Positions 51,662 through 62,304 of a DNA stretch of 64,000 nt are shown here, piece by piece. Below the pieces are notes generated by a model. It saw nothing but the letters and a program-made list of their open reading frames with translations. It did not search any database and was not told the DNA's origin. Source of the DNA: Azorinus chamasolen. Lineage: Eukaryota; Mollusca; Bivalvia; Cardiida; Solecurtidae. Each line of letters starts with the position of its first letter. Positions within the stretch are counted from its first letter, which is position 1. The stretch is taken from positions 78,604,003 to 78,668,002 of the forward strand of contig OY755241.1 of the NCBI GenBank assembly GCA_963576725.1. Direction: 5' to 3'. Both the position numbers and the translations under genes were made by a program.

Positions 51662-51886
51662 TTAACCCTTTCCTCCATAAATACGCCTTTCTACGCCTCT
51701 GTAAAAGTCTCTTCTTGAAACCATTGTGATAGAGCATTTGTTCCTATAGGAACAAATGCTCTATTTATTTCAATGGTTTAAAAGTACACAATTCTAAAAT
51801 TTTACTTTTCTCCAGTAAATGCTCCTTATGGGTAGATTCATTCAAAGAGGTTGGGTCTAAAAATAGCCTATGAAGTAATGGGTTAA
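51662..51886. mobile_element. C-family TTAA MITE nested in a Tigger-like arm
   Basis: It is 225 bp: TTAACCCTTTCCTCCATA and TGAAGTAATGGGTTAA. The hairpin GAGCATTTGTTCCTATAG, GAACAAATGCTC is perfect. The flanks read TTTCATCCTGC|TTAA at left and TTAA|GCTGCCACCTGTC at right, which rejoin into the arm of a Tigger-like MITE. Confidence 0.8.
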
Positions 51887-51927
51887 GCTGCCACCTGTCT
51901 TACAGACAAATATTGATGCTTAGTACT

Positions 51928-52390
51928 TTAACCCTTTCCATATTCTGTATCTTGGCCAAATTTTAATTTTAATTTATAATTTATTTTAATATTCATTAAC
52001 AAACTATTTTAAAGAAATATGGAAGGTGGGACACTGTATACCTGGACCCTGACCTTCTTAATTTGAATAAATAAAAATTCGTAACATTGTATGGGTTTAT
52101 CTTCAGCACGTGTCCAGGTAAGCAACTATGCAATGGACACGCTCATGCTTGTATGGTTTACACATGCACAGGTTAATTTCATTGATAATAGACTTCATGA
52201 TTTACTGGCGGAGTTTTATTTATACAGCATCATCTCTCTCATTATGAGGGTCCAGGCCAAATTGTTTGAGCTATAGACATTTAAGCAAAGAAATAGATCT
52301 ATAAAATTTTATTAGCAAACAGAGCAGACCCTGATCAGACGGCTCCCCAATGAGCCGTCTGATCTTCTGTCTACTCTGTTTGCAATTCTT
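51928..52390. mobile_element. piggyBac-like MITE (A, reversed) with an inserted TIR element
   Basis: It runs from TTAACCCTTTCCATATTC to the core GCAGACCCTGATCAGACGG, CTCCCCAATGAGC, TACTCTGTTTGC. At about 52040-52256 it is interrupted by a segment with inverted ends CCTGGACCCTGACC and TATGAGGGTCCAGG. Confidence 0.55.
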
Positions 52391-52505
52391 AAAATTGTTT
52401 GTTATAGCTGGGTTTTTTATTAGCTCTCAAATTGTTCAATTGTTAATTGTTAGCTAATTGTTAATTGTTTTTTATTGTATTTGTTTTGTATTTGTTCTTA
52501 AATTG

Positions 52506-55500
52506 TTAACCCTTTCCCTCATATAAACGTGTTTTCACGCATCTGCAAACAGAGTAGACCCAGACTAGACAGCTCCTAGAGGAGCCGTCTGATTATGGTC
52601 TGCTCTGTTTTCTAATGGAATTTGATAGATCTGTTCCTTTACTTTCTAAAATGGCTACAATGGTTCACTGTCCATATTTAATTTTGTAAATGAATATTCA
52701 GTAGGTATCGGAAATTGGCTAAATATAAAACAGGGAAAGGGTTAAACTGTTAGTTATTTTTATGTTTTGAGTTATTGTTGTAATTGTCTTTGAGCTATTT
52801 TTATGTTTTGAGTTATTATTGTAATTGTTTGTATTTGTTCTTAAATTGTTAACCCTTTCCCTCACATATAAACATGTTTTCACGCATCTGCAAACAGAGT
52901 AGACCCAGACTAGACAGCTCCTAGAGGAGCCATCTGATCAGGGTCTGCTCTGTTTACTAATGGAATTTGATAGATCTGTTCCTTTTCTTTCTAAAATGGC
53001 TACAATGGTTCACTGTCAATATTTAATTTTGTCAATGAATATTCAGTAGGTATTGAAAATTGGCTAAATATAAATCAGGGAAAGGGTTAAACTGTTAGTT
53101 ATTTTTATGTTTTGAGTTATTGTTGTAATTGTCTTTGAGCTATTTTTATGTTTTGAGTTATTATTGGAATTGTTTGTATTTGTTCTTAAATTGTTAACCC
53201 TTTCCCTCACATATAAACATGTTTTCACGCATCTGCAAACAGAGTAGACCCAGACTAGACAGCTCCTAGAGGAGCCATCTGATCAGGGTCTGCTCTGTTT
53301 ACTAATGGAATTTGATAGATCTGTTCCTTTTCTTTCTAAAATGGCTACAATGGTTCACTGTCAATATTTAATTTTGTCAATGAATATTCAGTAGGTATTG
53401 AAAATTGGCTAAATATAAAACAGGGAAAGGGTTAAATTGTTAGAGATATTTTTGTGTATTGGGTTATTATTGTAATTGTTTTTATTAGTTCTGAAATTGG
53501 TAAATTGTTAATTGTTAGCTCTCAAATTGTTAAACTGTTAACTGTTATTGTTATATTGTTAATTGTTATTGTTGAGATATATTTGTGTTTTGAGTTATTA
53601 TTGTAATTGTTTTGTATTTGTTCTTAAATTGTTAACCCTTTCCCTCATATAAACGTGTTTTCACGCATCTGCAAACAGAGTAGACCCAGACTAGACAGCT
53701 CCTAGAGGAGCCGTCTGATCATGGTCTGCTCTGTTTTCTAATGGAATTTGATAGATCTGTTCCTTTACTTTCTAAAATGGCTACAATGTTCCACTGTCCA
53801 TATTTAATTTTGTAAATGAATATTCAGTAGGTATCGGAAATTGGCTAAATATAAAACAGGGAAAGGGTTAAACTGTTAGTTATTTTTATGTTTTGAGTTA
53901 TTGTTGTAATTGTCTTTGAGCTATTTTTATGTTTTGAGTTATTATTGTAATTGTTTGTATTTGTTCTTAAATTGTTAACCCTTTCCCTCACATATAAACA
54001 TGTTTTCACGCATCTGCAAACAGAGTAGACCCAGACTAGACAGCTCCTAGAGGAGCCATCTGATCAGGGTCTGCTCTGTTTACTAATGGAATTTGATAGA
54101 TATGTTCCTTTTCTTTCTAAAATGGCTACAATGTTCCACTGTCCATATTTAATTTTGTCAATGAATATTCAGTAGGTATTGAAAATTGGCTAAATATAAA
54201 ACAGGGAAAGGGTTAAATTGTTAGAGATATTTTTGTGTATTGGGTTATTATTGTAATTGTTTTTTATTAGTTCTGAAATTGTTAAATTGTTAATTGTTAG
54301 CTCTCAAATTGTTAAACTGTTAATTGTTATTGTTATATTGTTAATTGTTATTGTTGAGATATGTTTGTGTTTTGAGATATTATTGTAATTGTTTTGTATT
54401 TGTTCTTAAATTGTTAACCCTTTCCCTCATATAAACGTGTTTTCACGCATCTTCAAAACAGAGTAGACCCAGACTAGATAGCTCCTAGAGGAGCCGTCTG
54501 ATCATGGTCTGCTCTGTTTTCTAATGTAATTTGATAGATCTGTTCCTTTACTTTCTAAAATGGCTACAATGGTTCACTGTCCATATTTAATGTTGTCAAT
54601 GAATATTCAGTAGGTATTGAAAATTGGCTAAATATAAAACAGGGAAAGGGTTAAATTGTTAGAGATATTTTTGTGTATTGGGTTATTATTGTAATTGTTT
54701 TTATTAGTTCTGAAATTGGTAAATTGTTAATTGTTAGCTCTCAAATTGTTAAACTGTTAACTGTTATTGTTATATTGTTAATTGTTATTGTTGAGATATA
54801 TTTGTGTTTTGAGTTATTATTGTAATTGTTTTGTATTTGTTCTTAAATTGTTAACCCTTTCCCTCATATAAACGTGTTTTCACGCATCTGCAAACAGAGT
54901 AGACCCAGACTAGACAGCTCCTAGAGGAGCCGTCTGATCATGGTCTGCTCTGTTTTCTAATGGAATTTGATAGATCTGTTCCTTTACTTTCTAAAATGGC
55001 TACAATGTTCCACTGTCCATATTTAAATTTGTAAATGAATATTCAGTAGGTATTGGAAATTGGCTAAATATAAAACAGGGAAAGGGTTAAACTGTTAGTT
55101 ATTTTTATGTTTTGAGTTATTATTGTAATTGTCTTTGAGCTATTTTTATGTTTTGAGTTATTATTGTAATTGTTTGTATTTGTTCTTAAATTGTTAATCC
55201 TTTCCCTCACATATAAACATGTTTTAACCCATCTGAAAACAGAGTAGACCCAGATCAGACAGCTCTTAGAGGAGCCGTCTGATCAGGGTCTGCTCTGTTT
55301 GCTAGTGGAATTTGATAGATCTGTTCCTTTTCTTTCTAAAATGGCTACAATGTTCCACTGTCCATATTTCATTTTGTCAATGAATATTCAGTAGGTATTG
55401 AAAATTGGCTAAATATAAAACAGGGAAAGGGTTAAGCTATTTTTGTGTTTTGAGTTATTATTGTACATGTAATTGTTTTGTATTAGTTCCGAAATTGTTA

Positions 55501-55721
55501 ACCCTTTCCTTCATAAAAACTTGTTTTCACGCATCTGCAAACAGAGTTAACCCAGATCAGACGGCTCCTTTACCCAGATCAGATGGCTCCTAGAGCTGTC
55601 TGATCAGGGTCTGCTCCGTTTGCTAATGGAATTTGATAGATCTGTTTCTTTACTTTCTTTTGTCAATGAATATTCAGTAGGTATTGAAAATTGGCTAAAT
55701 ATTAAACAGGGAAAGGGTTAA
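52506..55721. repeat. Array of nine head-to-tail A-type TTAA MITEs
   Basis: Copies (TTAA to TTAA) lie at 52506-52745, 52849-53090, 53194-53435, 53632-53871, 53975-54216, 54414-54654, 54851-55090, 55194-55435 and 55498-55721. Each has TTAACCCTTTCCCTCA (with variants), GTAGACCCAGACTAGACAG, CTCCTAGAGGAGCC, TGATCATGGTCTGCTC and AACAGGGAAAGGGTTAA. The spacers are AT-rich text of TTGTTAATTGTTAG and TATTTTTATGTTTTGAG types. Starts are spaced about 343-346 bp or 436-438 bp, the last 304. Copies 8 and 9 are closer to the dispersed family (CAGATCAGACAG). Confidence 0.9.
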
Positions 55722-57000
55722 ATTGTTAAGAGTTATTTTAATTATTGCTTAGAATTAGTTCCTAAATTGTTAAATTGTAGAGCTATTTTTGTATTTTGTT
55801 ATTTTGTATTAGCTTTCAACCCTTTGCATTTACAAGTTTGGGTCCAATTGAGACACTGATTTACTTTGTCAAACATCTTGATCCTGAGAAGACAGTCAGG
55901 AGGTTCTCAAATGGAAGTAACTTGTAACACTTATTACATGAAGGCATGTATTTATTTTAATAAAGTATATATAAGAGCAGAAATATTTTGTTGAAGACTT
56001 TGTTGATGCATTTTCAAACCAACTTTCCTGTAGGAGCTTTTGGACATATAATAGATCTGACTCTACTGTATCTACTAATAACAAATATTCATTATTTCAT
56101 TTCATAAAAATTCAGGTAGCATCTTATTATTAATATTCAGCAGCGAAAGGAATAAAGGAGAGGCCTGGGTGGCCCATGACTTTTATAAACTATAGGAGCC
56201 ACCTGATCTGGGTCTACTGTGTTTGCAAAGGTGTAGAAAGATGTATTTATTGAGTAATGTCTGTCATGTGGTTTTGGGGCGTGCCTGAGTGGCACAAGAA
56301 TTGAGGGCATGATCGTAAGAGGCGACTATTTAGAGTTTCTGAATCCCCAGCAGGTTTCTCGATCCATATCCCATATTTTTTTTATCTCGCTGTAAATGAG
56401 GTGTGGATCTGGCAACTTTTCTCCTGTCTCGGCGCCATATAACCTTTAAATGTTGCGGTGCCGTAAAACCCAATTCATTCAATAGTGGTTGCTTTAGAGG
56501 AGCTCTTACATGCATTATAGATTTCCTCTAGAGTTTTGAATGTTGCATTTGAGATGGGAGAAAACCTCACCAAACCAAACTTTAAGTAAAGAAGAAATAG
56601 GTAAAATTCTGCTAACCCTTTAACTGGGACACCTTTACATGACTTTGCAAACAGAAAGTGCAGGTCTGATGGCTCCTATAGATCTGGTTCTACTATTTCT
56701 GCAATTATATCAAAATTCCTATGTAAAATTTCCTATTTCCTTTATTAAAAATCATCTCATCATCGTGTGATTGTTTCTTACATGAATATTTATCAGCTAA
56801 AGGATGAAATATGATAGTAGATGCTATTTCCCACGACAGAAACTGTAGAATGAGATCTATGACTTAATTTACAATGGTGTGTGTACGCAGGGTGTTTTGC
56901 CCATGGCAGAAACTGCAGAATTACAATTTATAGAGATCCTGTATTGTATATGTCCAAATAAAATAAAATATTTACCAACACTGAACCTCTGTTTGTCATG
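55722..57000. other. Mixed tract: decayed MITE cores and a SINE-like segment
   Basis: No gene is visible. Core scraps lie at about 56185-56240 (GATCTGGGTCTACTGTG) and 56640-56700 (GCAAACAGAAAGTGCAGG). From 56276 to 56488 a segment ends ATGTTGCGGTGCCGTAAAA, CCCAATTCATTCAA. That resembles the SINE 3' end, with a diverged 5' part. Confidence 0.4.
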
Positions 57001-57225
57001 AATCCTTTCCCTGTTCTTTGTTTATTCAAAATTCCAATACCTACTGAGTACTGAATATTCATAGACAAAATATGTACATTATGGACACAGTAGCCATTTT
57101 AGAAAGATCAAACGAACAGATAATTTCATTTGCAAACAGCAGCCCCTGACCAGTCTGCTCCTCTCGGAGCCGTCTGATATGGGTCTACCCTGTTTGCAAT
57201 TTGTTTATAGGAAGGAAAAACCCTT
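57001..57225. mobile_element. piggyBac-like MITE (A, reversed)
   Basis: AATCCTTTCCCTGTTC, GCCATTTTAGAAAGATC, core AGCAGCCCCTGACCAGTC, TGCTCCTCTCGGAGCC, TGATATGGGTCTACCC; right end GGAAGGAAAAACCC. Confidence 0.6.
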
Positions 57226-57492
57226 TAGCCTGCTGAGGTGAATGTCGTCTGCAACATTTGACCCGATTCTTCTGCAAAGCAAGCATTAGTATTCTGGCAG
57301 ACGAACTAAGGCAAATAGTGCAAGGAGCAGTCTTATCACTATATGCTTATAATTTGAAGTTATAAAAATGGTGCTAGATTGAATTAACTCGAGGAGAGTA
57401 GAGATTAGGTGTCGGAGGGTAAACATCATGGGAACTGACGAGGTGCAAGGATACAAAACGTTTAATGGGAATCCAAACTGTTTGAAACAGTA

Positions 57493-57696
57493 CAGTGAAA
57501 CTCCTCTAAACCGGAATTCTAGTAGAGAAGAATTTAGACACTTTTAGGCAGGTGGCTGCTTCATGCAGGGTGAAAGTCATGCAGAAAGCTCCTTTAGGAG
57601 CTTTCTGCATCACTTTCACCCTGCATGAAGCTGCCACCTGTCTCCAAGACCGATTTTTATACCAAATTTAACGTCCGGTTTAGAGGGGATTTACTG
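57493..57696. mobile_element. Tigger-like palindromic MITE, 204 bp, intact
   Basis: TIRs CAGTGAAACTCCTCTAAAC and GTTTAGAGGGGATTTACTG, TA flanks. Hairpin arms GCTTCATGCAGGGTG and CACCCTGCATGAAGC, with centre AAAGCTCCTTTAGGAGCTTT. Confidence 0.85.
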
Positions 57697-57799
57697 TAAT
57701 TATAAATTCGCCCGTAATAGGCTAAGGATTTGTAATGTTACTGGACAGAGGTCCAGCTAAGATCTGTAAATTAAAACATATTCAATAATAGCTCCTTTA

Positions 57800-57880
57800 T
57801 ATCTCCACCAAACCCTATAATGTGACCACTGTTTAAAATCGTCTAAAGAGTGGTCACAGTATAGGGTTTAGTGGAGAAAT
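57800..57880. repeat. Short hairpin MITE, GTTGTGACC family
   Basis: TCTCCACCAAACCCTATAA, TGTGACCACT .. AGTGGTCACA, GTATAGGGTTTAGTGGAG. The loop is TTAAAATCGTCTAAAG-like. Confidence 0.6.
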
Positions 57881-58057
57881 GATGAGGGGTAGTTCAGAGA
57901 CATATACATTGAAATGGTACGATGAGTCTCCTGTCTCCCTTCCTTAGACACCAACAATTTACACATGCGTCAAACCAGACTACCATAGTAGCCATAGACT
58001 ACCCTAATTATTCGGACAAACTGCCGAACCAGAAGGACCAGATTGACTTTGCTTCTA

Positions 58058-58253
58058 CAGTAATATCCCGCTAATACGACCACCTAAAATAGATATAATT
58101 CTGGGTGCTAGATGCAGGTGGTAGCTTAATGCAGGACGTAAGAGGCTCCTAGAGGAGCTTTCTGCATTAATTATGTCCTGCAATAAGCAACCACCTGCTT
58201 ATAAAGACACCCATGTTTATTCATTAAGTGGTCGCATTAGAGGGGTTCTACTG
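58058..58253. mobile_element. Tigger-like palindromic MITE, intact
   Basis: CAGTAATATCCCGCTAATA and TTAGAGGGGTTCTACTG with TA flanks. Arms TAGCTTAATGCAGGACG and GTCCTGCAATAAGC; centre GGCTCCTAGAGGAGC. Confidence 0.8.
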
Positions 58254-58475
58254 TATATCAGTCTAATTCAGAGTTATCAAAATATTGCCAAATTGAATTA
58301 CATGTATTCAGCTTAACAATATTCAAACAGAGATTTGGCGTCTGAGCTGGGTCTGGTCTATTTCACACACATCAGTATCTATCGTGTTTTTAAATGCAGC
58401 AAACAGTATCGCTACTTATCAGATGATGTATAGATGATGAAGAATTTAATCTGGGTATACACTGTTAGCTTGATA

Positions 58476-58675
58476 TTAACCTTTTACTCCATGAATATTT
58501 ATGTAAAAATTAATGACATCATATCAATTTTTAAAATTGCATATTAACACAGAATCTTTTTATATCATAAGTAAACAGAGCAGACCCTGATCTGGCGGCT
58601 CCTTTAGCTAGAAGAGCCGTCTGATCTGGGTCTACTATGTTTGCAAATGCGCAGAGAGGCGTATTTATGGGCTAG
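58476..58675. mobile_element. piggyBac-like palindromic MITE (B), right end lost
   Basis: TTAACCTTTTACTCCATG, AGCAGACCCTGATCTGGCGG, CTCCTTTAGCTAGAAGAGC, TCTGATCTGGGTCTAC, then GGCGTATTTATGGGC without the final TTAA. Confidence 0.6.
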
Positions 58676-58786
58676 TTTATTCATGGATTGACGCATCTAT
58701 ATGGCATGAAGTTTGGCTTTCAAAGTCATCACATGGTTATAAAATAACATCTAATCACAGATGAGATTATACTAAACAGTTTCCTA

Positions 58787-59008
58787 CAGTTAGCGGGATT
58801 TCATTCTAAACCGGAATTCTGGTAGAGAAGAATTTAGATACATTGTACTTTTAGGCAGGTAGCTGCTTAATGCAGGATGAAAGCCACACAGAAAGCTCCT
58901 AGAGGAACTTTCTGCATGACTTTCACCCTGTATTAAGCTGTCACCTGTCCCCAAGACCGATAGTTATACTGAATTTAACGTTACGTCCGGTTAAGAGATG
59001 CTTTATTG
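58787..59008. mobile_element. Tigger-like palindromic MITE
   Basis: CAGTTAGCGGGATTTC at left (mutated) and GAGATGCTTTATTG at right, TA flanks. Arms GCTTAATGCAGGATG and CACCCTGTATTAAGC; centre AAAGCTCCTAGAGGAACTTT. Confidence 0.75.
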
Positions 59009-59111
59009 TAAATACGTACTGGCCAACTAATATTCAAATCTGCATAAATCCCATTAATACCTAACACGAAATGCATAGCTCAAATTATTTAAAACCACCA
59101 CCATTGTGTTG

Positions 59112-59341
59112 TTAACTCATTCTCTCCTAGGCTATTTTTAGACCCAATCTTTTTTAATTAATCTACCGAAAAGGAGCATTAACTAGAGAAAAGGGAAATT
59201 TCAGAATTTTTTAGTTTTGAAACCATTGTGATCAATAGAGCATTTGCTCCTATAGGAGTAAATGCTCTTTTTATCACAATGGTTTCACAAGGTGAATTTT
59301 ATAAAGGCGCAAACATGCGTCTCTATGGGGTAATGTGTTAA
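59112..59341. mobile_element. C-family TTAA MITE, intact
   Basis: It is 230 bp: TTAACTCATTCTCTCC and GGGGTAATGTGTTAA. Hairpin GAAACCATTGTGATCAATAG, AGCATTTGCTCCTATAGGAG, TAAATGCTC and its inverse to CACAATGGTTTC. Confidence 0.8.
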
Positions 59342-59621
59342 TTGTGTTGTTAATTACACAGCAGGTGGTTCGCATATTTTTTGAAGGGATTATTCCTGAG
59401 GAAAGCAAAGGGTCTGATTTATCATTTAGAGCAATAAAACAACCTATACACCACAAAAACTCCTGTCGGTCAAATCTGATCTGTGTGGCTCGTCTATTTA
59501 GAATTTTATTTATTTGAAATCAATTTTTAAGAAATAGATTTGCTTGTACACAGCATGTATATTGTTTTGCCATTGAAACTAGGGAAAAATAGTAATAAAA
59601 TGTCTGACAGATATGTACATG

Positions 59622-59897
59622 TTTACTCCATAGATATGCCTTTCTACCCTTTTGCAAACAGAGTAGACTAACATCAGACGACTCCCATAGGAGCCGTCTG
59701 ATCAGGGTCTGTTCTATTGGCTTGTGATATAGTACGTATATGATTCAACAGTTTCTGCACTGGCTTAAAATTGCCGTGTCCATGTGCGGATCTGAATCAG
59801 ATCTATATCATGTCAGAAGCAAACATAGCCGACCCTGATCTGGGTCTGCCTTGTTTGAAAATGCATGAAAATTCGTTTACATGAAGAACAGGGTTAA
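59622..59897. repeat. Two truncated TTAA MITEs
   Basis: First: ACTCCATAGATATGCC, GTAGACTAACATCAGACG, ACTCCCATAGGAGCC, TGATCAGGGTCTG, tail CAACAGTTTCTGC. Second: AGAAGCAAACATAGCC, GACCCTGATCTGGGTCTGCC with no centre, ending AACAGGGTTAA. Confidence 0.55.
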
Positions 59898-60122
59898 CTG
59901 GTGCTAGGCTATTTTTAGACCCATCCTCTTTGAATAAATCTACCGAAAAGGAGTATTTATTAGAGGAAAAGAAAATTTTAGAATTGTGTAGCATTGAAAC
60001 CATTTTGATAAATAGAGCATTTGCTGCTTTGGAGCAAATACTCTATTTATCATAATGGTTTCAAGAAGTGACTATTTATATAACAGATGCGTAGAAAGTC
60101 GTGTTTATGGAGGAAAGGGTTA
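59894..60122. mobile_element. C-family TTAA MITE (reversed)
   Basis: TTAACTGGTGCTAGGC at left and GGAGGAAAGGGTTAG at right. The hairpin GATAAATAGAGCATTTGC .. GCAAATACTCTATTTATC has centre TGCTTTGGAGCA. Confidence 0.7.
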
Positions 60123-60335
60123 GTTCCTTCTCTGTTTTACGTTTATTCCTAATTTCAATACAAATGTACCTATTGAATATTCATGGGAAAAGAGTAACGA
60201 CGAAATATGGAAGGTGGATCATTGTAGCCATTCTAGAAAGTAAAGAAAAATATATTTCAAAGTCCATTAGCAAACAGTATAGACTCTGATCATACGGCTC
60301 TATACAATGTAGTTTGCATATGGGTGAAAACACGT
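60119..60335. mobile_element. piggyBac-like MITE (A, reversed), truncated core
   Basis: TTAGTTCCTTCTCTG, TATTGAATATTCATGGG, GGAAGGTGGATCATTG, then AGTATAGACTCTGATCATACG and GTGAAAACACGTG. The right end is lost against the ~95-bp piece shared with 49409-49480. Confidence 0.55.
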
Positions 60336-60703
60336 GTTTTTGTTTGTGTTGATTAGCATCCGTTTCTGTTCACTATAGGCAAAATGGACGCCCCAGAGAG
60401 AGATGAGAGGATACAACAGAGAAACCCGGGTGCGATGCCTTACTCTTATTATCAACATATTTTCTCCGGTTCTTTTAGCACCAAGTGTAAAGCACTGATA
60501 TATCGGAACTCGGTTTAACCCTTTCCCTATTCTATGTTTATTTTTAAATTTCAATACCTATTGAATATTCATGAACAAAATAGTCATAATAAAATATTGA
60601 AGGTGGAACATTGTAAATAGTCATTTTGGAAAGTAACGAAAAGGGTCTATTAAATTCTATTAGCAAACGGAGCAGACCCTAATCAGACGGCTCGTATAGG
60701 AAC

Positions 60704-61874
60704 TAGGGGTGAAACGGTACACTACCCCCACGGTTCGGTTCGGTACACAGTACATGAGCCACGGTTCGGTACATTTTTGGTACACGAATTTTTATCTTGT
60801 AAACATAATTTTGAAGCTTACCTAGAAAAAAAACCCTTTTGAATTAATTTGTTTTGACTAGAATCAGTAACTGCCACAACTAACAAAGATGATAATTAAT
60901 CTCTTAAAATTATAAACAGTCAAGTGTATTAAGGGAAAAACACTAAAATAATGTAATACTGAACACCATGTCATAGACTATTGATTTATAGTTCTTAGAA
61001 TACAAATCTCCGTCTATGGAAAATATCACCATCTAATAATCTCTTCAACTGGAACTTTAAAATAACCAACAATGTACTGGAAACAAGTAAACAAAGCATT
61101 GCAAACAGTGTAGATATGATTAGAAGTTTTCTAATCTTGGACTGCACTGTTTGTCTATAAATATTATACAAGTTTAACAGTTTGACATGTTGAGTATGTA
61201 GGATGATAATTGAAATTGAGCCTCACTATAAGATTTCCAACCAACGTGCATTGCAAACAGTGTAAGCCCTGAGCAGCTGTCACATTCAAATGTCACATTT
61301 TAATAAGACAGCTTATCTTAGTACACACAGTTTTCAATGGACTATGAGAGCAGAGTTTAAGTCTATTATATAATAATACCCAGCACATTAAGGATTAATA
61401 ACAATAACTCACTTGTCTATCATCAGTAATTTCTACAACAGTCAGTTTGCGTTCAACGTGCTTTATACGGCACGTCCGCGAAACAACGCTTACATGACAT
61501 GTTGCCATTCTGCTCTCAGACTGGTCTTCCCGAAAGCCAAAAGACTTCCAATCTTTCGACCAGTAGCTTGTTGGTGCATCTTTCAATTTGGGAACAGTTT
61601 CAAACTGTTCACAAATTGAAATATGCACTTTCGTTTCCCTCCGGAGAAGCCATGTATGTAAACTATGTGTAATGTACTTAACGCGTAATCTAATTGGATA
61701 TTATTTATAGAATGAGCCAGTCAGAGAACGGCTTTTATATTATTACGGCAGATTCGTCCCTAGACATTACGGAATGTTCGGTACGTACCGTAAAGTGGAA
61801 ATAAATACAGAAAACCGAACCGTAAGTGAAAAAACCGCGGTACACGTGTACCGTAAGATACCGTTTCACCCTTA
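60704..61874. mobile_element. hAT-family element, 1171 bp, 8-bp target duplication
   Basis: The TIRs are TAGGGGTGAAACGGTA and TACCGTTTCACCCTTA. The flanks ATAGGAAC (60696-60703 and 61875-61882) form an 8-bp duplication, the hallmark of hAT. Subterminal GGTTCGGT/ACCGAACC words repeat at both ends. Isolated TTAA-family cores also occur inside, at 61099-61165 and 61252-61340. Confidence 0.85.
61395..61628 (-). CDS. ORF in the hAT element, possibly a BED-finger remnant
   Basis: This 77-codon frame contains SYWSKDWKSFGFREDQ, ESRMATCHVSVVSRTC and RIKHVERKL. A Trp-x2-Phe-Gly-Phe stretch followed by Cys and His residues recalls the N-terminal BED zinc finger of hAT transposases. The second Cys is displaced from the usual C-x2-C and the His pattern is incomplete. 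No DDE or dimerisation region follows, so the element is non-autonomous. Confidence 0.35.
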   Translation of the reverse strand: MHISICEQFETVPKLKDAPTSYWSKDWKSFGFREDQSESRMATCHVSVVSRTCRIKHVERKLTVVEITDDRQVSYCY

Positions 61875-62304
61875 ATAGGAACCGTCCAATATGGGTCTAC
61901 TCTGTTAAATTTGCAAATTCGTGAAAACCCGTTTATACGAGGGACAGGGCTAAAGTCATGTATATATACATTTGTACATGTAATAGTTAACGAACCCTTA
62001 GTCTGCTATAGAAATAATGTCAACATTTTCACGTGCATCCGCTTCGCTCCAGCTTTTGAGAAACTGTCAAACAGCTTGGATCCTGATGTAATGCCGAGTT
62101 ACTCCGTGACGTCGGTGTCTCATCTGGATCAATGATGTTTGCAAATGCCTACTAGTATCTGATCGCCCTTAGCAGGCAGAAGGCCAACAGCAACAACATA
62201 ATCGACACATCAGTTGATATTTTTTATTAAGCATTTTACATATAGAGACGAATGTTTTTAGATTTACGCCAAATCTGAATTAAGCGACCAATTACAGATC
62301 AACC

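Larger units (their letters stand above)
60515..61953. mobile_element. piggyBac-like MITE (A, reversed) split by a hAT element
   Basis: TTAACCCTTTCCCTATTC at left; the core AGCAGACCCTAATCAGACGG, CTCGTATAGGAAC is interrupted at its centre by 60704-61874 and resumes ATAGGAACCGTCC, GGGTCTACTCTG, ending ACGAGGGACAGGGCTAA. Confidence 0.75.
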
